Notes: generated from the letters alone by a model not told the origin. Counted from the stretch's first letter, positions 35,993 to 45,839 are shown. The stretch: 64,000 bases of DNA from Sulfuricurvum sp. 17-40-25 (GCA_002282015.1 NCIJ01000015.1:1-64000), one strand, 5' to 3'. Translations and numbers: made by a program.

Positions 35993-37478
35993 CGATCAAC
36001 CTTATTGTAACAAGCTTAATTTCATTTCTGTTAGTTGCAAAAACTTTTGGAAAAATATATGCTGCTATGGTAACTAAAAATATATATACTAAAGATGAAG
36101 TGCAAAGGCGTATATAGATATTATCAGAGACTGTACTGATATGGGTTGCTATATATGCCATTACAATAAAAAAACCAATCGAATATACTTGGTGCCAGAC
36201 AAAGGGTTTCATCTTAAAATCTAAAAACTTAGCATTAAAATAGAGCTGAATATTTGTTACAATGAATTGAATGATAACCATTTTTAAGGCTAAACCTATT
36301 GCCCCAAGATTTAAAAAGTAAATAAACAATCCTGTAAAAAGAAGTCCAAAAAGCATCGAAAAAATACCTATATTTCGATAAAGTTTTGTTTGACCTGTTG
36401 CATAGAAAATTGACCCACTGAGTTGTCCGTATGTTTGATGGAGAGGGTAAAAAGCCATAATTACTAATACCCAATAGGCATCTTTAAACTTTCCATCTGT
36501 AAAAATAGCCAATATATTTTCACTTTGAAATGATAAAAATATCCCGAAGAAAGCGGCTATGCTATAAAGCATAGGAATGTATCGATAAAAATTATTGCGC
36601 ATTTGCTCTATGTTCTTCTCTTCATATGACTTGCTAAACTCTCGTGTAATAATTGGTGTCATGGCACTGGTAAATAAAAAACTAGCAGCAACGATTGAGT
36701 AAGCTAATCCATAAAATCCGCTCTGTATAGAGCCACCCATTTTTTGCAAAAGCCAAATATCCAAAAAACCGACACCTAAGCCAACTGTAGAATATACAAC
36801 CAAAGGGGAAGAAAAATGGAAAAACTCTCTACCAATTTGTTTAAATCCAAAACGAAGCGTTAGTAAATGGCGATTAAAGATATTACTTTTAACGAATAAA
36901 AGTCCAACAATGGTAATAAAAGCAACCATTGAAATGTAGTGAAAATAAAAATAATGTGTTAAATCAAAAGCGGTATAAGAGACGAAATAAAGTAATAAAC
37001 AAAGTGAAAGAATTTTATGAATGATTTTAAGCCATTCTACCGATACGGTCAAAGCATTCGCATCGGAAATTTTGATGAACATCTGAGTGATCCATGTCAG
37101 TATTCCAAAGCTAAGCCCCATATAAATATAGTTATTTGGAATACCTGGGAAAAGGGTATCCGTGTATTTTAAAGTATTAATCGAATAGATAAACAGTACG
37201 ATTAAAAAGCTTACAACTAATATGTAAAACATATAAAAAGTGATCAGTTCTTTTCTTTTTTGATTGGCGGACAATTTGGTGAAAAATGCGATAGAAGTGC
37301 CTGTATCAAGAAAACCGATTATTTGAGTATAAAATTGTTGCAGAAAACTAAAATGACCATATTGAATAGGCCCCAATGCACTTGGAACAATCATGATAAT
37401 AATGACTCCTAGCAGTCCATTGATGATGTTAGATAAAAGTTTTATCCCGTATCTTTTTTTGAGGCTATCTTCAGACAA
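35976..37478 (-). CDS. Wzx-type oligosaccharide flippase
   Basis: 500 residues with about 12-14 hydrophobic helices and the MATE/Wzx pattern (for example FSFLQQFYTQIIGFLDTG near the N-terminus). It should move a lipid-linked glycan across the inner membrane. Start is TTG at 37478, preceded by AAGGACC. No ABC-type PglK flippase and no polymerase (Wzy) are visible in the window, so Wzx may feed PglB directly. Base composition is markedly AT-rich, as for other variable glycan genes. Confidence 0.85.
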   Translation of the reverse strand: MSEDSLKKRYGIKLLSNIINGLLGVIIIMIVPSALGPIQYGHFSFLQQFYTQIIGFLDTGTSIAFFTKLSANQKRKELITFYMFYILVVSFLIVLFIYSINTLKYTDTLFPGIPNNYIYMGLSFGILTWITQMFIKISDANALTVSVEWLKIIHKILSLCLLLYFVSYTAFDLTHYFYFHYISMVAFITIVGLLFVKSNIFNRHLLTLRFGFKQIGREFFHFSSPLVVYSTVGLGVGFLDIWLLQKMGGSIQSGFYGLAYSIVAASFLFTSAMTPIITREFSKSYEEKNIEQMRNNFYRYIPMLYSIAAFFGIFLSFQSENILAIFTDGKFKDAYWVLVIMAFYPLHQTYGQLSGSIFYATGQTKLYRNIGIFSMLFGLLFTGLFIYFLNLGAIGLALKMVIIQFIVTNIQLYFNAKFLDFKMKPFVWHQVYSIGFFIVMAYIATHISTVSDNIYIRLCTSSLVYIFLVTIAAYIFPKVFATNRNEIKLVTIRLIGVFKK

Positions 37479-37529
37479 TTAGGTCCTTCATGTTCAAATA
37501 TTAGATTTTAATAACAATATTAGAATATT

Positions 37530-38693
37530 TCATTTATCTAATATGGATACAAGAACATTCCAAATGCTTTTTTTGTCAAAAACATCTGATTTTTCATAGA
37601 TGAGGTAGTCTAATAAATAATTTTCATATCCACTTGTATTTTCTAACTCTAGATCTATCTCCTCTTTTAGTGAGACAGTTTTATCGATGTAAATCAATTT
37701 TTTACGAGTTGAATTGGCAAAAGATTTTGCGTAAGATTCAAAAAATAAAACTTCAGTCATCATAAAAAATATGAATGGTTTATGATAAATTATTGGATAT
37801 GAAATAGCAGTTGTTGCTTCACAAATACAAAATTCACAATATTTTACAAGAGTATTTGTCTTGTACTTATAGTAAGAAAATCCGTTAAACTCTCCTTCGT
37901 TTTCTGTCAACAATAGAGAGGTAGGGTGAGCTGCTATTATAACTTTTAAATTGTATTCATTTTCTAAAAAAGTCAAAAAGTCAAAAAGCTTTTTGTAATA
38001 AGACTTTTTATCAATCGTATGCTTGATATCTAATGTAATGTAGTCTGAGGCATCAGCAACGCTAGTGTCAATATATACTATATATTTTTCAATTTCATTA
38101 TTATTTTCCATTGATGTACAGGTCGAAATAATATTTTCAATATCCATAGTATGTGCGTGGACTATTTTTGTATATTTTCCAAGCACGCCACTTTTATGTA
38201 AATATTCGACATTTTTTTTTGATCCTGCCAATAAAAGGTTTACTTTTGGGAAAAAACAACTGAATATAATTCTTTTTAACAATAGTTTAGCAATATTAGG
38301 TATATTAAAAACTGAATATGCTAAAGAGCTAAAAACTGGCGGGATAATATTCGTTGCATATTGTATTTGTTGTATTAGAGGATAACGTTGATGTATAAAT
38401 CTCATTATTTTTAATGTTTTTAAGTCGTTGGGTAGGATGGGAAATAATCTATCATTATCTGAAGTTATTAATACATCTAAAATAACTTTCAATTCATCTA
38501 AAGACTTTATTTCATGATAACCATTGAAGTAAAATGGCTTCATATCAGGTAGCTTAAGATACAGATTATCATAGTAGATGAAGGACAAGTTGAGTAAATA
38601 GACTTCAATATTAGATTTTAAAATCTGTTTTAATCCAAAACGATCATAATCCCTTTCTGTGAAGATATGAGAATATAGATATATTATTTTCAT
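37530..38693 (-). CDS. Unknown glycan-locus protein, possible GT-B transferase
   Basis: 387 residues, AT-rich, no clear family. VNLLLAGSKKNVEYLHKSGVLGKYTKIVHAH resembles the interdomain region of GT-B glycosyltransferases. The late CEATTAISYPIIYHKPFIFF (small residues followed by hydrophobics) recalls the donor site of polysialyl/capsule transferases. It is flanked by an SDR and the flippase, with a four-base overlap on the SDR side and a 51-base gap before the flippase. A glycosyltransferase is the best guess. Confidence 0.5.
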   Translation of the reverse strand: MKIIYLYSHIFTERDYDRFGLKQILKSNIEVYLLNLSFIYYDNLYLKLPDMKPFYFNGYHEIKSLDELKVILDVLITSDNDRLFPILPNDLKTLKIMRFIHQRYPLIQQIQYATNIIPPVFSSLAYSVFNIPNIAKLLLKRIIFSCFFPKVNLLLAGSKKNVEYLHKSGVLGKYTKIVHAHTMDIENIISTCTSMENNNEIEKYIVYIDTSVADASDYITLDIKHTIDKKSYYKKLFDFLTFLENEYNLKVIIAAHPTSLLLTENEGEFNGFSYYKYKTNTLVKYCEFCICEATTAISYPIIYHKPFIFFMMTEVLFFESYAKSFANSTRKKLIYIDKTVSLKEEIDLELENTSGYENYLLDYLIYEKSDVFDKKSIWNVLVSILDK

Positions 38694-39460
38694 AAACTAA
38701 ACCCATCATCGACAATAATATTTTGGCCATTCACATATTTGGACATATCTGAAAGAAGATAGACAAGCGTTCCGCGTAAATCTTCTGCGTCTAGCATTCC
38801 TTTTGAGGAAGCCAGCTTGTTGTATTTATCTAAAAAATCTTGCGGTTGATTATTAAGAATTCCGCCAGGGCTTATTGCGTTAACTCGAATATTCATCTCT
38901 TTGAAATATTTTGCCATATATTTGGTCAAATGGATCAAGGCTGATTTGATTGCGGCATATTCTATGGGCATACTCATAGTTGTCCCCTCATATATTTCAA
39001 ATCTTGGGGCTATTACTCCATAAATTGAGGAGATATTGATGATATTTCCATAGCCTTGTTTTTGGAAGTAGTGTGCTATTTGTTGGCTTGCTAAAAAATA
39101 ACCGCCAAGATTGAGATTAAGATTTTCACAGAAATCTTCATATTCGACATCAAAAAAGTTTCTGCCATAGCGTTTGTTCCGGGGATATGCATTATTGACA
39201 AAGGCATCAATACGCCCATATTTATTATCCAAGTGGACAATCATGTGCTGTAATGATTCTTTTGATGTGATGTCTAATAATACAAAATCAATATTTTTTG
39301 TATTTAACTCTTTTGATAACTTATCTTTGACCTGGTTACCTATACCTTCATTAATATCAGCGATAATAGCGATACCGTTTTGTGAGACTATGGCCTGTAC
39401 AAACTCTTTACCGATGAGTCCTGCTCCACCGGTAATGATAATGACTTTATTTTCTAACAT
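38690..39460 (-). CDS. SDR oxidoreductase (PtmA-like)
   Basis: 256 residues, classical SDR. N-terminal ITGGAGLIGKEFVQAI binds NAD(P), VNNAYPRN follows, SSIYG gives the serine, and the active site is Y-A-A-I-K. GGILNNQP and the C-terminal NGQNIIVDDGFSL complete the fold. It resembles PtmA, a short-chain dehydrogenase of flagellin-modification loci that carry legionaminic acid genes. Its ATG overlaps the stop of the aminomutase-like gene by one base. Confidence 0.83.
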   Translation of the reverse strand: MLENKVIIITGGAGLIGKEFVQAIVSQNGIAIIADINEGIGNQVKDKLSKELNTKNIDFVLLDITSKESLQHMIVHLDNKYGRIDAFVNNAYPRNKRYGRNFFDVEYEDFCENLNLNLGGYFLASQQIAHYFQKQGYGNIINISSIYGVIAPRFEIYEGTTMSMPIEYAAIKSALIHLTKYMAKYFKEMNIRVNAISPGGILNNQPQDFLDKYNKLASSKGMLDAEDLRGTLVYLLSDMSKYVNGQNIIVDDGFSL

Positions 39461-40767
39461 TAGTTGTATTTCCTAAATACAGGTTTTATCGGATTACCAA
39501 TTAAAAGTTTTTCTACTTTATTGGTCTCGATTGCATATTGTAATACGTTTAATGCTTTTTCAAAGGCTTCTATTGTTTGAGACACTTCGCTTTCCCTATG
39601 GGAGAAAGATGGAACAATCCCTTGCATTAAAATTCCTTGCTTAATCATCTCTTGTTGAAAAAGTGTTCTCATATAATTGTCTTTGAAATAAAAATAGGGG
39701 CGACAATCAATACCTGAGATATTTACAAATTCAGTCAGTTCAAATTGCCTGGCAAGGGCATTGAAAGCATCTTTTATTTTTTTGCCAGTATCCCATATAT
39801 GTTTAGTTACGGCATAATTATTTTGATTCAGAATTTCAATGGTTTTTTGGGCAGCTCTTAGATGATGGGGCTCACCACCATAGGTTGTTGATAATAAAAA
39901 AACTCTCTCTTTGTTGTGTTCCAGCCCACCTAACTCCATGATTTCTTTTTTCCCGACGAGTGCAGAAATGGAATAGCCATTCGCCATTGCTTTTCCAAAC
40001 GTGGACAAATCAGGTGTGACTCCGTAAAGATATTGTGCACCTTTGGGATGAAATCTAAATCCACTAACAACTTCATCAAAAATTAATACGATATGCTCTC
40101 GTGTACATAGGTCTCTAATAGCTTGAAGATATCCTTCATTTGGTTCTTCTGTAGCAGCAGGCTCGATAATCAAGCATGCTATTCCCTTCTCTTTATTAAG
40201 TTCTATGACGTTTTTGAGATTTTCGATATCGTTATATTTAAAATGTTTTGTATTGCTTTTTGTTTCTTCTGTGACACCACTGCTAATATCAGTATCTCCA
40301 ATAAACCAATCATCGATACTAAAAAAGGGTTGGTCTATGCATCGTAAGACTACTTCTTTGCCGGTATAGGCACGGGAAAGCTTGACTGCTGAAGTTGTTG
40401 CATTTGAACCATTTTTGGCGAATTTAACCATTTGTGCAGATGGAATCTGCATGCTTATTTGCTCTGCTAATTCTGCCTCTATAAAGGAGGGTCTGATAAA
40501 ATTCACACCATTGTCTAACTCTTTTTTTATCACTTCAACGATAGGATCGTATGCATGGCCGAGGATTACCGAAGTAAGGCCCATGCCCCAGTCAACAAAT
40601 TCATTACCGTCAACATCCCAGATTCTTGCACCTTTGCCTTTTACAATAGAATGCGGGCTAAGTTGCGGAAATTGATCATCTCCTTTACTGTACGTGTGCG
40701 CACCACCTGGGATTAGTGAAGCGGCTTTTTTTCTTAATTCATTTGATTTTGCAAAATTTGTTATCAT
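39460..40767 (-). CDS. Class III aminotransferase (glutamate-1-semialdehyde aminomutase-like)
   Basis: 435 residues of the HemL-like fold-type I PLP family. IPGGAHTYSKG, FAKNGSNATTSAVKLSRAYTG, IFDEVVSGFR and TFGKAMANGYSISALVG (PLP lysine) are conserved. It is unlikely to be the tetrapyrrole enzyme because it is embedded in a nonulosonic-acid-type module and coupled by four bases to the fused nucleotidyltransferase. HemL-like transaminases recur in surface glycan clusters with undetermined substrates. Confidence 0.82.
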   Translation of the reverse strand: MITNFAKSNELRKKAASLIPGGAHTYSKGDDQFPQLSPHSIVKGKGARIWDVDGNEFVDWGMGLTSVILGHAYDPIVEVIKKELDNGVNFIRPSFIEAELAEQISMQIPSAQMVKFAKNGSNATTSAVKLSRAYTGKEVVLRCIDQPFFSIDDWFIGDTDISSGVTEETKSNTKHFKYNDIENLKNVIELNKEKGIACLIIEPAATEEPNEGYLQAIRDLCTREHIVLIFDEVVSGFRFHPKGAQYLYGVTPDLSTFGKAMANGYSISALVGKKEIMELGGLEHNKERVFLLSTTYGGEPHHLRAAQKTIEILNQNNYAVTKHIWDTGKKIKDAFNALARQFELTEFVNISGIDCRPYFYFKDNYMRTLFQQEMIKQGILMQGIVPSFSHRESEVSQTIEAFEKALNVLQYAIETNKVEKLLIGNPIKPVFRKYN

Positions 40768-42479
40768 GTGATATCTCCAAACATGGTATGGTATTCTACA
40801 TGGGCTTTGTAAAAATCTTCAGGACGGCCAATATCTACCCAGTAATCATTTATTTTATATATTCCAATTTTTCGCTTTTCTAATAGAAGTTTTTCAAATA
40901 AAGATGTTATATCATAGTATTTGTTTTTTGGTATTTCATTTAATAGATTTGCATTTAATATGTAAACCCCAGCACTTACGCTAAATTTTTTGATTGGTTT
41001 TTCTTCAATTGCTGTTATAGTATCTGTTGCATCGTACTCAATAACCCCATAGGGGATAGCATGTTGATGTTCAATAGATGCAATAGTGATTTCAAAGTTA
41101 TTTTTAGTATGAAAGTTAAGCATATCCTGAAAATCAACATTCGTTAAAACATCTCCATTCATAACAAAAAATGGGTCTTCTAAAGTTTCGTTTATTAAGC
41201 TCAAACATCCAATAGTTCCTAGTTTTTCAGTCTCAACAAGATAGTTTATACTCACATCAAAACGATTTCCATTATCGAAATAATTAGTGATTTGTTCTGA
41301 CAAGTGGTTTACGCTGATGTAAAAAGTATTAAAATTAAAATGTTTAAATTGTTCAATAATCGTTTGTAAGATCGGTTTGTCACCAATTTTGAGCATCGGT
41401 TTAGGTGTACTAATAGTAATGTCTTTTAATCTAGTACCTAATCCTCCAGCCATTAAAATAACTTTGTTTTTGAGGGCCCAATAACTTTTTGTTTTTTGAA
41501 ATTCTATTAATTCAAGATTTTTATTTAGAACAGGTAGATATTTAAATTTTTGCAGTTCTATGATTTCATTATTATCATAATCCTTGCCTGCTTCAATATA
41601 ATGAAACTTTGTATTTGCTATTTTAATGACTTGATCATTATTGGTGATGTTTCCATAAATAAGAGACCTGCGTATATCGCTACTAGCTAAAGTTCCTATA
41701 ACTTTATTGCCATTTATAATATAAAGGGAATCACGCTCATCGTCGATTATTTCTTCAAGTTTTTTCATTGCATATCGAAGAGTTTGATTTGATTCGATAA
41801 GGTATTTATTCACACTACTCGTGATAGAGAGGGCTGCTTTCCAGCTAAAATCAACATTCTTATGCAATTCGTAAAAATCTTTAAAAAAATAAAAATCATC
41901 AATAGTGTCTAATGTCCATCGAATGTAAGAATAATCTATATCATTTTTTAGATGAGAAATTTTAAATGACTCTGGATGCGTATATATATATTTTGTTACA
42001 TGTTCTTTTTCAGTTTCTTGCTGCGCATTAAGATAGGCAGTTTTTAGGGCTTTATAACTGAAAACTTCAACGTCTAGCCCATCTGGATAGCTTCTTTCGA
42101 CAGCATTAGAGGCATAATCGGAATGCTCTCTTTGAAAAAGAGATATTACATCATCAATAATCATAGGATCGATAATTGGGCAGTCTCCGGTTAACCTTAC
42201 AATGATATCAGCATTGTATGCAGTGGCACAGTCATAAAAACGTTTTAGAACGTTACCTAAGTCGCCTCTATAGCAAGCAATATTATTATCTTCAGCAAAA
42301 GATTCCAACGCATCATCTTCCGAATTAACAGATGTAGCAAGAATTATTTTTTCTATCTTTTTAGATTGCTTAATACGGTCTATTTCATACGCCAAAACAG
42401 GTCTTTCGTTGATTTTTTTAAGAACTTTTCCCGGTAAACGACTTGAACTCATTCGTGCTTGTAAAATGGCGAGAATCAT
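40764..42479 (-). CDS. Fused SpsF-like cytidylyltransferase, CBS pair and PtmE-like nucleotidyltransferase
   Basis: 571 residues in three parts. Residues 1-225: SpsF/NeuA-family cytidylyltransferase (ILQARMSSSRLPGKVLKKI, RLTGDCPIIDP). About 232-325: a CBS-type pair (SLYIINGNKVIGTLASSDIRR and FKYLPVLNKN). About 340-565: a sugar-1-phosphate nucleotidyltransferase (VILMAGGLGTRLKDI from M343, MNGDVLTNVDF, YWVDIGRPEDF). CBS plus the last domain is the architecture of PtmE, the glucosamine-1-phosphate guanylyltransferase of legionaminic acid synthesis. The fusion would join sugar activation at the start of the route with CMP activation at the end. No internal stop or start suggests a split. Confidence 0.85.
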   Translation of the reverse strand: MILAILQARMSSSRLPGKVLKKINERPVLAYEIDRIKQSKKIEKIILATSVNSEDDALESFAEDNNIACYRGDLGNVLKRFYDCATAYNADIIVRLTGDCPIIDPMIIDDVISLFQREHSDYASNAVERSYPDGLDVEVFSYKALKTAYLNAQQETEKEHVTKYIYTHPESFKISHLKNDIDYSYIRWTLDTIDDFYFFKDFYELHKNVDFSWKAALSITSSVNKYLIESNQTLRYAMKKLEEIIDDERDSLYIINGNKVIGTLASSDIRRSLIYGNITNNDQVIKIANTKFHYIEAGKDYDNNEIIELQKFKYLPVLNKNLELIEFQKTKSYWALKNKVILMAGGLGTRLKDITISTPKPMLKIGDKPILQTIIEQFKHFNFNTFYISVNHLSEQITNYFDNGNRFDVSINYLVETEKLGTIGCLSLINETLEDPFFVMNGDVLTNVDFQDMLNFHTKNNFEITIASIEHQHAIPYGVIEYDATDTITAIEEKPIKKFSVSAGVYILNANLLNEIPKNKYYDITSLFEKLLLEKRKIGIYKINDYWVDIGRPEDFYKAHVEYHTMFGDIT

Positions 42480-43357
42480 AAGCGTGAACCTTCCGATATG
42501 ACATTGAGCAAATTAAGGGTATGTGCAGGTGCTATAGGTTGCTGAGAAGACTTAATCATTAAAGCAAAGTTTTGCATTGTTCGTTTAAAAGCTGAAAAAG
42601 CGTCCAAACAGTCTGCTTTATAGTAATCTGTTTCACTGTAAAACTCTATTCGTAATGCTAATGGTGCTTGATCTCCTAGACAATTTATTTCTACCAAAAA
42701 TCCTTCTTTTGTCTCTATGGTAAAAGATTCATGCATACAAGCATTTTTTGTGATCTTGATTGGTTCAAAAGGAATAACGCTAAAAATTCCTTCTAACATG
42801 TGTATTGAATATTTTTCCCAGCTTTTTACAATAGTACCTTTAATAAGTTTGATTTTTCCAAAATTACTTAAATCACGTTTGATTGTATCAAGCTCAGGTG
42901 AATAGCGTATGCCCGAGCAAGTCATAAGTTGAGCTTGTTCCAAATAGGGTTTAAAATAATCTAATTCATCTTTATCTAAGGATAAAGGCTTGTCTATAAA
43001 TACATATTTTCCTGCTTTCAGAAATGGAGAAGAAATTTCTTTATGACTTTGCCAATCATCTCTTGCAATAATGACAGCATCTATGTGTTCAATCATATCA
43101 ATATAGTTTTTGACTATATTGGCTATGTTAGATGCTTTAGCTATTTTTTTGCTATCGCTGATATTTTGAGTCCATATATGTGTTATTTTAGCTTCACAAA
43201 TACCGAAATCCGAAATGTCTCTAGCTTTTAGATAGGTATGAATATTGGTCCACCCAGATTCTAGCATTCCATCTTCATCATAGCCATTGAAAACAGCAGA
43301 AAAAGAGTATGGATGGCCATTCCCTTCACTCAATCCTATCATCCCTATTTTAATCAT
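42476..43357 (-). CDS. Gfo/Idh/MocA-family oxidoreductase (PtmF-like)
   Basis: About 293 residues. The N-terminal Rossmann part begins KIGMIGLSEG, less canonical than GxGxxG; DAVIIARDDWQSHKEISSPFLKAGKYVFIDKPLSLD contains the family's conserved D-K-P segment. Comparable oxidoreductases (PtmF) accompany legionaminic acid genes in Campylobacter. ATG at 43357 was preferred to TTG at 43366. It follows the neuB-like stop by one base and ends in an ATGA overlap with the fused nucleotidyltransferase. Confidence 0.72.
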   Translation of the reverse strand: MIKIGMIGLSEGNGHPYSFSAVFNGYDEDGMLESGWTNIHTYLKARDISDFGICEAKITHIWTQNISDSKKIAKASNIANIVKNYIDMIEHIDAVIIARDDWQSHKEISSPFLKAGKYVFIDKPLSLDKDELDYFKPYLEQAQLMTCSGIRYSPELDTIKRDLSNFGKIKLIKGTIVKSWEKYSIHMLEGIFSVIPFEPIKITKNACMHESFTIETKEGFLVEINCLGDQAPLALRIEFYSETDYYKADCLDAFSAFKRTMQNFALMIKSSQQPIAPAHTLNLLNVISEGSRL

Positions 43358-43358
43358 G

Positions 43359-44420
43359 TTAGACAATATCCTCAGACGTTAATATATGATCATACTGGAG
43401 ATCTTTATTAACTGTTCTCCCGATGACAAAATTACTCATTTCCGGATCAAACCCTCCGCCAGGTCTTTTATAGTCTATGTCATCTGCTTGGATAACATCT
43501 CCGGTGTGCAGATTCTTTGTTAGTACAATACTTCTTCTAAACTCTCTTTTTTTCTCATTACTTTCTGTTGCACTGATTCTAAAGGATCCCATGGCTTCTG
43601 CAATTCTTTTTGAACCCTCTATAATCTGTAGCATTTCATCTTTGGTAGCAGAAACTTTATGATCCCATCCTTCCATATTTTTGTCCAAAGTAAAATGCTT
43701 TTCGATTAAACATACGCCCAATGCTACTGAGGCTAAGGGGATAATGGTACCAAGTGTGTGATCAGAAAATCCTACTGGGTATTCAGGATACGCTCTCATG
43801 AGGGTTTTTATATTGTTAAGATTGACATCCTTGTCTTCTGGAGGATATGTTGAAACACAATGAAGTATGACAATATTTTTATTGCCTGTATTTTCTATCG
43901 TTTTGACAGCCTTGTCGATTTCATGTAATTCGCTTAATCCTGTAGCAATCACCATCGGTTTCCCTTTTTCAGCTAAGTATTCCAAGAAAGGGTAGTTATT
44001 TAAATCCATTGAAGCCACTTTGATAAATGGAGTGTTGAGTTTATCCACCAAGAAATCGGCTTCCTTTTTACTAAAGGGTGTTGAAGTACAGTCGATATCC
44101 AGTTCATCAGCAAACTTTTTCATCTCAAAAAGTTCTTCTTCTGAAATGGAATAGGCTTCTACAATCTCTTCGAGTGTATAGTCGCTACGATCACGATAAT
44201 CATCGGCAATAAAATAGTTGTCATCATATTTTTTTCGCGCAAAAATGGTATCTTTTGACCAACTTTGAAACTTTACACAATCTGCACCAGCCTCCTTGGC
44301 TTCTCGTATCAGTTTTTTGGCCAACTCCATGTTTCCATTATGATTGGAACCTAATTCCGCAATGATGTATGGAGTACAAAAATTGAAAACTTTTTTTGTA
44401 GCTGTTAATTGCATAGCCAT
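43359..44420 (-). CDS. neuB: NeuB-family nonulosonic acid synthase (LegI/PseI-like)
   Basis: About 353 residues. It condenses PEP with a hexose or hexosamine to give a nine-carbon keto-deoxy acid. YIIAELGSNHNGNMELAKKLI, ADCVKFQSW, STPFSKKEADFL, IKVASMDLNNYPFL, VGFSDHTLG and IEKHFTLDKN are all conserved. A C-terminal SAF (antifreeze-like) domain follows (TKNLHTGDVIQADDI, RPGGGF). Start ATG at 44420 has AAAAGG seven bases upstream; an upstream TTG in frame is less likely. Whether the product is legionaminic, pseudaminic or another acid is not decided by sequence reading. Confidence 0.92.
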   Translation of the reverse strand: MAMQLTATKKVFNFCTPYIIAELGSNHNGNMELAKKLIREAKEAGADCVKFQSWSKDTIFARKKYDDNYFIADDYRDRSDYTLEEIVEAYSISEEELFEMKKFADELDIDCTSTPFSKKEADFLVDKLNTPFIKVASMDLNNYPFLEYLAEKGKPMVIATGLSELHEIDKAVKTIENTGNKNIVILHCVSTYPPEDKDVNLNNIKTLMRAYPEYPVGFSDHTLGTIIPLASVALGVCLIEKHFTLDKNMEGWDHKVSATKDEMLQIIEGSKRIAEAMGSFRISATESNEKKREFRRSIVLTKNLHTGDVIQADDIDYKRPGGGFDPEMSNFVIGRTVNKDLQYDHILTSEDIV

Positions 44421-44436
44421 AAACAAGCCTTTTTAT

Positions 44437-45261
44437 TTATATATAAAGTTCCCACCAAAATGGGTGTTTTATTGATGAAATACTCAAATTTGAGACATCT
44501 TTAGTGTTGTCTAATTCTATAACATTGTTATATAGTTCTTGATAATAAGGGAGGTATTTTCGCATTAAACCGTAGTGTATTGTTTTAACTTTTAGTATAT
44601 TCTTTATCGTTTCAGGTGTTCTTTCACCTATTCCTATAGTATTAGCTGAATATTGTCGATAAAAAGTTTGCGTCTCATTGGTAAATATGGCATGTTTTGC
44701 TTTTAATAAAAGAAGAGAAAATAAATACCAGTCTACAGCTATGAGATTGGGATCAAAGTTAATGCAATCTACTAGATTCAATCTTATAGCAGTATTTGAT
44801 AACCCAAAAATATTTTTTTCGAGAATAAAATCAAAATCAATAATTGACAAGTTTTGAATTCTGTGTGATATATATTTTTGCTCATAAACACCATTGTCAT
44901 CAAAAAGACTTAAGTCATTTACAACAATATCGTGGGTCTTTAACAATTCAAGAGATTTTTCAATCCTATTATTTTCAAAGTAATCATCACTATCGCCTAG
45001 TACAACTATATCATAGCCCATCATTTTTACGTTGTTAATGCCATATTCTCTATTTTTAGACGGGGTGTTTTTATAGGGCAATTCAATAATGTTGAGGTTA
45101 ATGTATTTTTTTGTAATCGTATCGAACTTTTTATATCCATCATTTACAACGATGATATCAAAGTTTTTAAATGTTTGCTTTTCAAGTGAATCAAAACAAG
45201 CAGTTAAAAATTCATCATTCATAGGGAAAATAGTGGTCAAAAATGCAACTTTTTGCTTCAT
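44437..45261 (-). CDS. Family 2 glycosyltransferase
   Basis: 274 residues. N-terminal VAFLTTIFPMNDEFLTACFDSLEKQ, then DIIVVNDGYKKFD and the metal site VLGDSDDYFENNRI show a GT-A fold. ISHRIQNLSIIDFDFILEKN and a C-terminal tryptophan pair follow. Positioned between NeuB-like and NeuD-like genes, it could attach the nonulosonic acid or an adjacent sugar, although NulO transferases are usually of other families. It overlaps the NeuD-like gene by four bases. Confidence 0.82.
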   Translation of the reverse strand: MKQKVAFLTTIFPMNDEFLTACFDSLEKQTFKNFDIIVVNDGYKKFDTITKKYINLNIIELPYKNTPSKNREYGINNVKMMGYDIVVLGDSDDYFENNRIEKSLELLKTHDIVVNDLSLFDDNGVYEQKYISHRIQNLSIIDFDFILEKNIFGLSNTAIRLNLVDCINFDPNLIAVDWYLFSLLLLKAKHAIFTNETQTFYRQYSANTIGIGERTPETIKNILKVKTIHYGLMRKYLPYYQELYNNVIELDNTKDVSNLSISSIKHPFWWELYI

Positions 45262-45839
45262 TTTATAAGACTACCAGCTTTAATAAATGCTCCTGGAGCA
45301 ATCGTGATGGACTCTTTAGTAGCGGCATTGCTTCCGAAAAAAGTTCCTTCACCGATAGTGGTTCCACCGTTTATGACTGCGCCCGTAGAGATATGGCAAT
45401 GATCTGCGATATTACAATCATGTTCGATCAGAGCTTTTGAATTAATAATACAATTTTTCCCTATCCGTGCTTCGGAATTGATAAGAGCATCGTGTAGAAC
45501 TACTGTCCCTTTATCAACTGATGCATGTTTTGATATATAGGCTCGCGGAGATATGATAGTAGGGGTTTCAAAACCGATTGAATTCAAATGGTTAAAAAGC
45601 TTGATACGTAACTCGGGGGATTTGATCTGACCAACAGAAACGATGGCATATTTGTATTTTTGAAAAAGATCATTTAAATCATCATCGCAGCCGATAATCT
45701 TGTATCCCAATACGGTTTGGCCGATCATTTCTTTTTTATCGATAATCCCAGCGACTTCAAAAGAACCTTCCATCTCAATTACATCAATAAGTGATTTACA
45801 ATGCCCGCCGCCTCCGATTAAAATGATTTTCTGTTTCAC
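45258..45839 (-). CDS. NeuD/PglD-type sugar N-/O-acyltransferase
   Basis: 193 residues. N-terminal Rossmann-like part starts IILIGGGGHCKSLIDVI, then a left-handed beta-helix (RIGKNCIINSKALIEHDCNIADHCHISTGAV) with the catalytic histidine in EHDC. This is the PglD/NeuD/LegH architecture, so it most likely acetylates the 4-amino group made by the LegC-type transaminase. It sits directly between that transaminase and a GT2 gene with four-base overlaps. It might also serve the bacillosamine route, since no other PglD-type protein occurs in the window. Confidence 0.85.
   Translation of the reverse strand: MKQKIILIGGGGHCKSLIDVIEMEGSFEVAGIIDKKEMIGQTVLGYKIIGCDDDLNDLFQKYKYAIVSVGQIKSPELRIKLFNHLNSIGFETPTIISPRAYISKHASVDKGTVVLHDALINSEARIGKNCIINSKALIEHDCNIADHCHISTGAVINGGTTIGEGTFFGSNAATKESITIAPGAFIKAGSLIK

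Noticed and set aside
39460-40767. Assignment as HemL of tetrapyrrole synthesis
   Set aside because: The fold matches but the gene lies inside a sugar-acid module and is coupled to it; the housekeeping role is unlikely.
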